A stretch of 9,406 bases of DNA from Bacillota bacterium (lineage in GTDB: Bacteria > Bacillota > Clostridia > Lutisporales > Lutisporaceae): positions 1 through 9,406 of the forward strand of contig JAEXXN010000361.1 in assembly GCA_023405875.1 (NCBI GenBank). Reading direction: 5' to 3'. Shown here one piece after another: positions 7,797 through 9,406 of this stretch. The notes below the pieces were generated by a model. That model saw only the letters and a list, made by a program, of their open reading frames with translations. It did not search any database and was not told where the DNA came from. The translations under genes were made by a program, and so were the position numbers. Within the stretch, counting starts at the first letter, position 1; each line of letters opens with the position of its first letter.

Positions 7797-8579
7797 ATGG
7801 CTCATAAACCGAAATATCCTGTACAAACTCTCGAGAAGGCATTGGAAATAATCGAGGTTATGCATAAGGAAGGAGCGGGGCTGGGGATAAGTGAGCTGGA
7901 CAACAGGCTGGGGCTTGGAAAGAGCACGATACACAGGATATTAGATACGCTTATGGCCTATAATTATATTGAAAAGGATTCTGAAAACGCAAAATACCGC
8001 CTGAGCTGGAAGTTCTTTGAGATAGGCAACAATATCCCCCAGCAAAGGAATCTGTCAAATTTGAATATGGGCGTTCTTCAGGAGCTTTGCGATAAATATG
8101 GAGAAACTGTAAATCTGGGAGTCAGAGCGGACAACAGTGTAGTTATCATTTCCCGGATAAACCCCAAAGCAACACTTGTAGCCAATGTTCCCGTGGGAAC
8201 CCGGGAGCCGCTGCATGCGACAGCCATGGGAAAGGTCATTATTTCAGAGCTGGGCAGGGAAGAATTATTGAATATATTTGGCAGTAATCAGCTGGAAAGC
8301 TGCACACCGAATACAATCACTTCCTTTGAGGATCTGGCCGTCCAGTTGGAGAAAATCAGAGAACAGGGCTACAGTATAGATGACCAGGAATTCTATCCCG
8401 GCTTATCCTGTATTGCAATGCCGGTCAGGAACTACAAGAATGAGATCATAGCAGCCGTGAGTGTAAGCGGTCCGAGCATGCGTCTGAATTTTACCAAGAT
8501 AATAAATATCAAGAAGGACCTGGAGGCTGCAATAAATACATTGTCCACTTATTTGGGGCACAATGGGGAATTGAAGTAA
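7797..8579 (+). CDS. IclR-family transcriptional regulator
   Basis: This is a helix-turn-helix regulator of the IclR family, which typically controls carbon-source or aromatic-compound genes in response to a small molecule. From the ATG at 7797 it has 260 residues, normal for the family. The N-terminal winged helix-turn-helix covers about 6-75; YPVQTLEKALEIIEVM opens it and GISELDNRLGLGKSTIHRIL (30-49) holds the recognition helix. The C-terminal effector domain (about 90-255) has the signatures EPLHATAMGK (137-146) and GYSIDDQEFYPGLSCIAMPV (191-210). I chose 7797 for the GGGAG 8 bases upstream. A TTG at 7782 (AAGGAG, 10 bases upstream) and an ATG at 7773 (only one base from AAGGAG) are alternatives. 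It is transcribed away from kdp and towards the gene at 8885, its likely target. The ligand cannot be told from sequence. Confidence 0.93.
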   Translation: MAHKPKYPVQTLEKALEIIEVMHKEGAGLGISELDNRLGLGKSTIHRILDTLMAYNYIEKDSENAKYRLSWKFFEIGNNIPQQRNLSNLNMGVLQELCDKYGETVNLGVRADNSVVIISRINPKATLVANVPVGTREPLHATAMGKVIISELGREELLNIFGSNQLESCTPNTITSFEDLAVQLEKIREQGYSIDDQEFYPGLSCIAMPVRNYKNEIIAAVSVSGPSMRLNFTKIINIKKDLEAAINTLSTYLGHNGELK

Positions 8580-8581
8580 AG

Positions 8582-8604
8582 TAGAATGCAATTCTATAAT
8601 ATAG
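8582..8604. promoter_or_regulatory. Second TAGAAT/ATTCTA element, candidate operator
   Basis: Directly after the iclR stop, TAGAAT-GCA-ATTCTA (8582-8596) is a perfect inverted repeat with 6-base arms. From 8591 the sequence ATTCTA-TAATA-TAG repeats the left arm, spacer length and part of the right arm of the palindrome at 7745-7761 (12 of 17 bases identical). A shared binding protein, most simply the IclR regulator, is an inference. In AT-rich DNA chance cannot be excluded. Confidence 0.3.
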
Positions 8605-8613
8605 CGGTTTTTT

Positions 8614-8648
8614 AAAATAAATTAAGAATTTCTTAATTTATTTTTTTT
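8614..8648 (+). terminator. Intrinsic terminator after iclR
   Basis: A 15-base inverted repeat (left arm 8614-8628, right arm 8630-8644) centred on one T runs into a tract of eight Ts ending at 8648. The stem has a single G-C pair, so it is weaker than a typical terminator, but its length, the T tract and its place 35 bases after the stop support the call. Confidence 0.65.
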
Positions 8649-8755
8649 GTCGAATTTTTTGAGAATAATTTATAAATGCCTTATAACCTTTGAACTACTT
8701 TGGTTAAAGCGGTTTTGGGAAGTGAAAAATGAGCATATAAAGTTTTAATTATGTT

Positions 8756-8769
8756 TGCATACGTATACA
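8756..8769. promoter_or_regulatory. cre/LacI-type operator candidate
   Basis: TGCATACGTATACA is a 14-base palindrome with one mismatched pair and a central CG. It fits the catabolite-responsive element pattern TGNAANCGNNNNCA at 7 of 8 fixed positions. It lies about 75-88 bases before the predicted start of transcription of the next gene, a position more typical of activation than of repression. It could equally be an operator for a local LacI-type regulator outside the window. Confidence 0.35.
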
Positions 8770-8808
8770 TTAAAATAGAAAAACATTTTAGAATGTGGAA
8801 AAATATTA

Positions 8809-8837
8809 TTGTATTTCTTTTCTGAATATTATAAAAT
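8809..8837 (+). promoter_or_regulatory. Candidate promoter of the downstream gene
   Basis: TTGTAT (8809-8814) and TAAAAT (8832-8837) are 17 bases apart, giving a start near 8844 and a leader of about 40 bases. The -35 is weak, as would suit a regulated gene. The region is very AT-rich and other -10-like words exist nearby. Confidence 0.35.
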
Positions 8838-8884
8838 ATCTTTAAAAGTTATATTTTTAAAAATAAAGATAGGGGGACACGCAA

Positions 8885-9406
8885 GTGACAATGCAAAGTA
8901 TCGAGAAATTTATCACCGAAAAAATGGACCTGCCGGTAAAGGACAGACATGATATGCCATCATCAAAGGTAACCTTTGAGGGTGGTGCGCATTACAGAAT
9001 GGAGATTGCAGGAATAGAAAACGCAGAGAACTTTGAAGTGTTGATCAGGGAATCGGAAAAAAGAAGCCTACCTATCCACAGGGTCATTGGAACAGTTGGC
9101 GGGTCAGCTTTATTGGAGCTTGAGGAATTGAAATACTATGCTCAAATCGGAGCGGAAAATAAAATTGAGGTCATGATAAATCCGGTGCCTGTGAGAGGCT
9201 GGGACCTGGGAAGGCAATATACCACCTCTGAAGGCTATGTGTCGGGAATGAGGATAAGGGGACAGGATAATCTGCACATGTGGCTGAAAGAATTTGACCG
9301 GTGCCTGGAGGCGGGGATCAGAGGCTTCCTGATTTGTGACGAAGGACTATTGACTATGGTTGATCAGATGAGAAAAGCCAATGTAATTCCCCAGGATGTA
9401 AAGTTC
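8885..9406 (+). CDS. Conserved protein of unknown function, possible U32-peptidase-like TIM barrel (3' end outside window)
   Basis: An open frame of 174 codons runs to the right edge without a stop. The GTG at 8885 is chosen because AGGGGG (8871-8876) lies 8 bases upstream; the ATG at 8891 is 14 bases away. There is no signal peptide or membrane segment, so it is probably cytoplasmic. The region FEGGAHYRMEIAGIE (31-45) and the alternation of short hydrophobic strands and amphipathic helices (IHRVIGTV 65-72, KIEVMINP 93-100, RGFLICDEG 146-154) look like a beta/alpha barrel. From memory it resembles a group of uncharacterised proteins sometimes labelled U32-family peptidases; I cannot confirm this, and the classical U32 signature would lie further on. 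Conserved-looking polar spots are R105-GWDLGRQ and D152-E153. Its place after an IclR gene, with its own operator-like sites, suggests the first gene of a catabolic operon. No substrate can be assigned. Confidence 0.75.
   Translation, partial: MTMQSIEKFITEKMDLPVKDRHDMPSSKVTFEGGAHYRMEIAGIENAENFEVLIRESEKRSLPIHRVIGTVGGSALLELEELKYYAQIGAENKIEVMINPVPVRGWDLGRQYTTSEGYVSGMRIRGQDNLHMWLKEFDRCLEAGIRGFLICDEGLLTMVDQMRKANVIPQDVKF

Larger units (their letters stand above)
8580..8884. other. Intergenic region between iclR and the downstream gene
   Basis: About 305 AT-rich bases with no gene. It holds, in order, a TAGAAT/ATTCTA palindrome, an intrinsic terminator, a cre-like 14-base palindrome, a small inverted repeat ACATT-TTAG-AATGT (8783-8796), and a candidate promoter with ribosome binding site for the next gene. 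The content suggests that the downstream gene is a separate, regulated transcription unit. Confidence 0.65.

Overview
The window carries a complete high-affinity potassium uptake operon, kdpFABCD plus the first third of kdpE. It is read leftward on the minus strand over about positions 1-7350. A divergent rightward pair follows: an IclR-family transcriptional regulator (7797-8579) and the first 174 codons of an unrecognised conserved protein that runs off the right edge (8885-9406). Strong GGAGG/AGGTGA-type ribosome binding sites, use of GTG starts, AT-rich intergenic DNA and the style of the Kdp and IclR proteins suggest a Gram-positive anaerobe of the Clostridia. This is inference from sequence style, not a placement.

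The kdp operon is compact. KdpF is a one-helix subunit of about 29 residues whose stop overlaps the kdpA start (ATGA). kdpA, kdpB and kdpC are separated by 16 and 11 bases, kdpC and kdpD by 34, and kdpD overlaps kdpE by 8 bases (ATGGATAA). KdpA is the potassium-selective channel-like subunit, KdpB the P-type ATPase, KdpC the small one-helix subunit and KdpF a stabilising peptide. KdpD and KdpE are the sensor kinase and response regulator that switch the operon on at low potassium or high osmolarity. All catalytic motifs that can be checked are intact: KdpB DKTGT, TGES and TGDGTND; KdpD Walker A, HisKA histidine and both ATP-lid glycine boxes; KdpE phosphoacceptor aspartate.

The roughly 450-base divergent region (about 7345-7796) holds control signals for both directions. 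Leftward there is a perfect TATAAT box without a recognisable -35. About 55-71 bases before its predicted start lies a TTTATG-N5-TTTATT element resembling the KdpE box, and the leader is about 140 bases long with inverted repeats. Rightward there is a good extended -10 promoter for the iclR gene, followed by a palindrome (ATTCTA-N5-TAGAAT). A related element recurs just after the iclR stop.

The 305-base gap between iclR and the last gene holds an AT-rich intrinsic terminator, a cre/LacI-like palindrome (TGCATACGTATACA) and a plausible promoter. This suggests that the downstream gene starts its own catabolic transcription unit, probably regulated by the IclR protein and perhaps by a LacI/CcpA-type factor. 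No mobile element, CRISPR array, tRNA or rRNA was seen.
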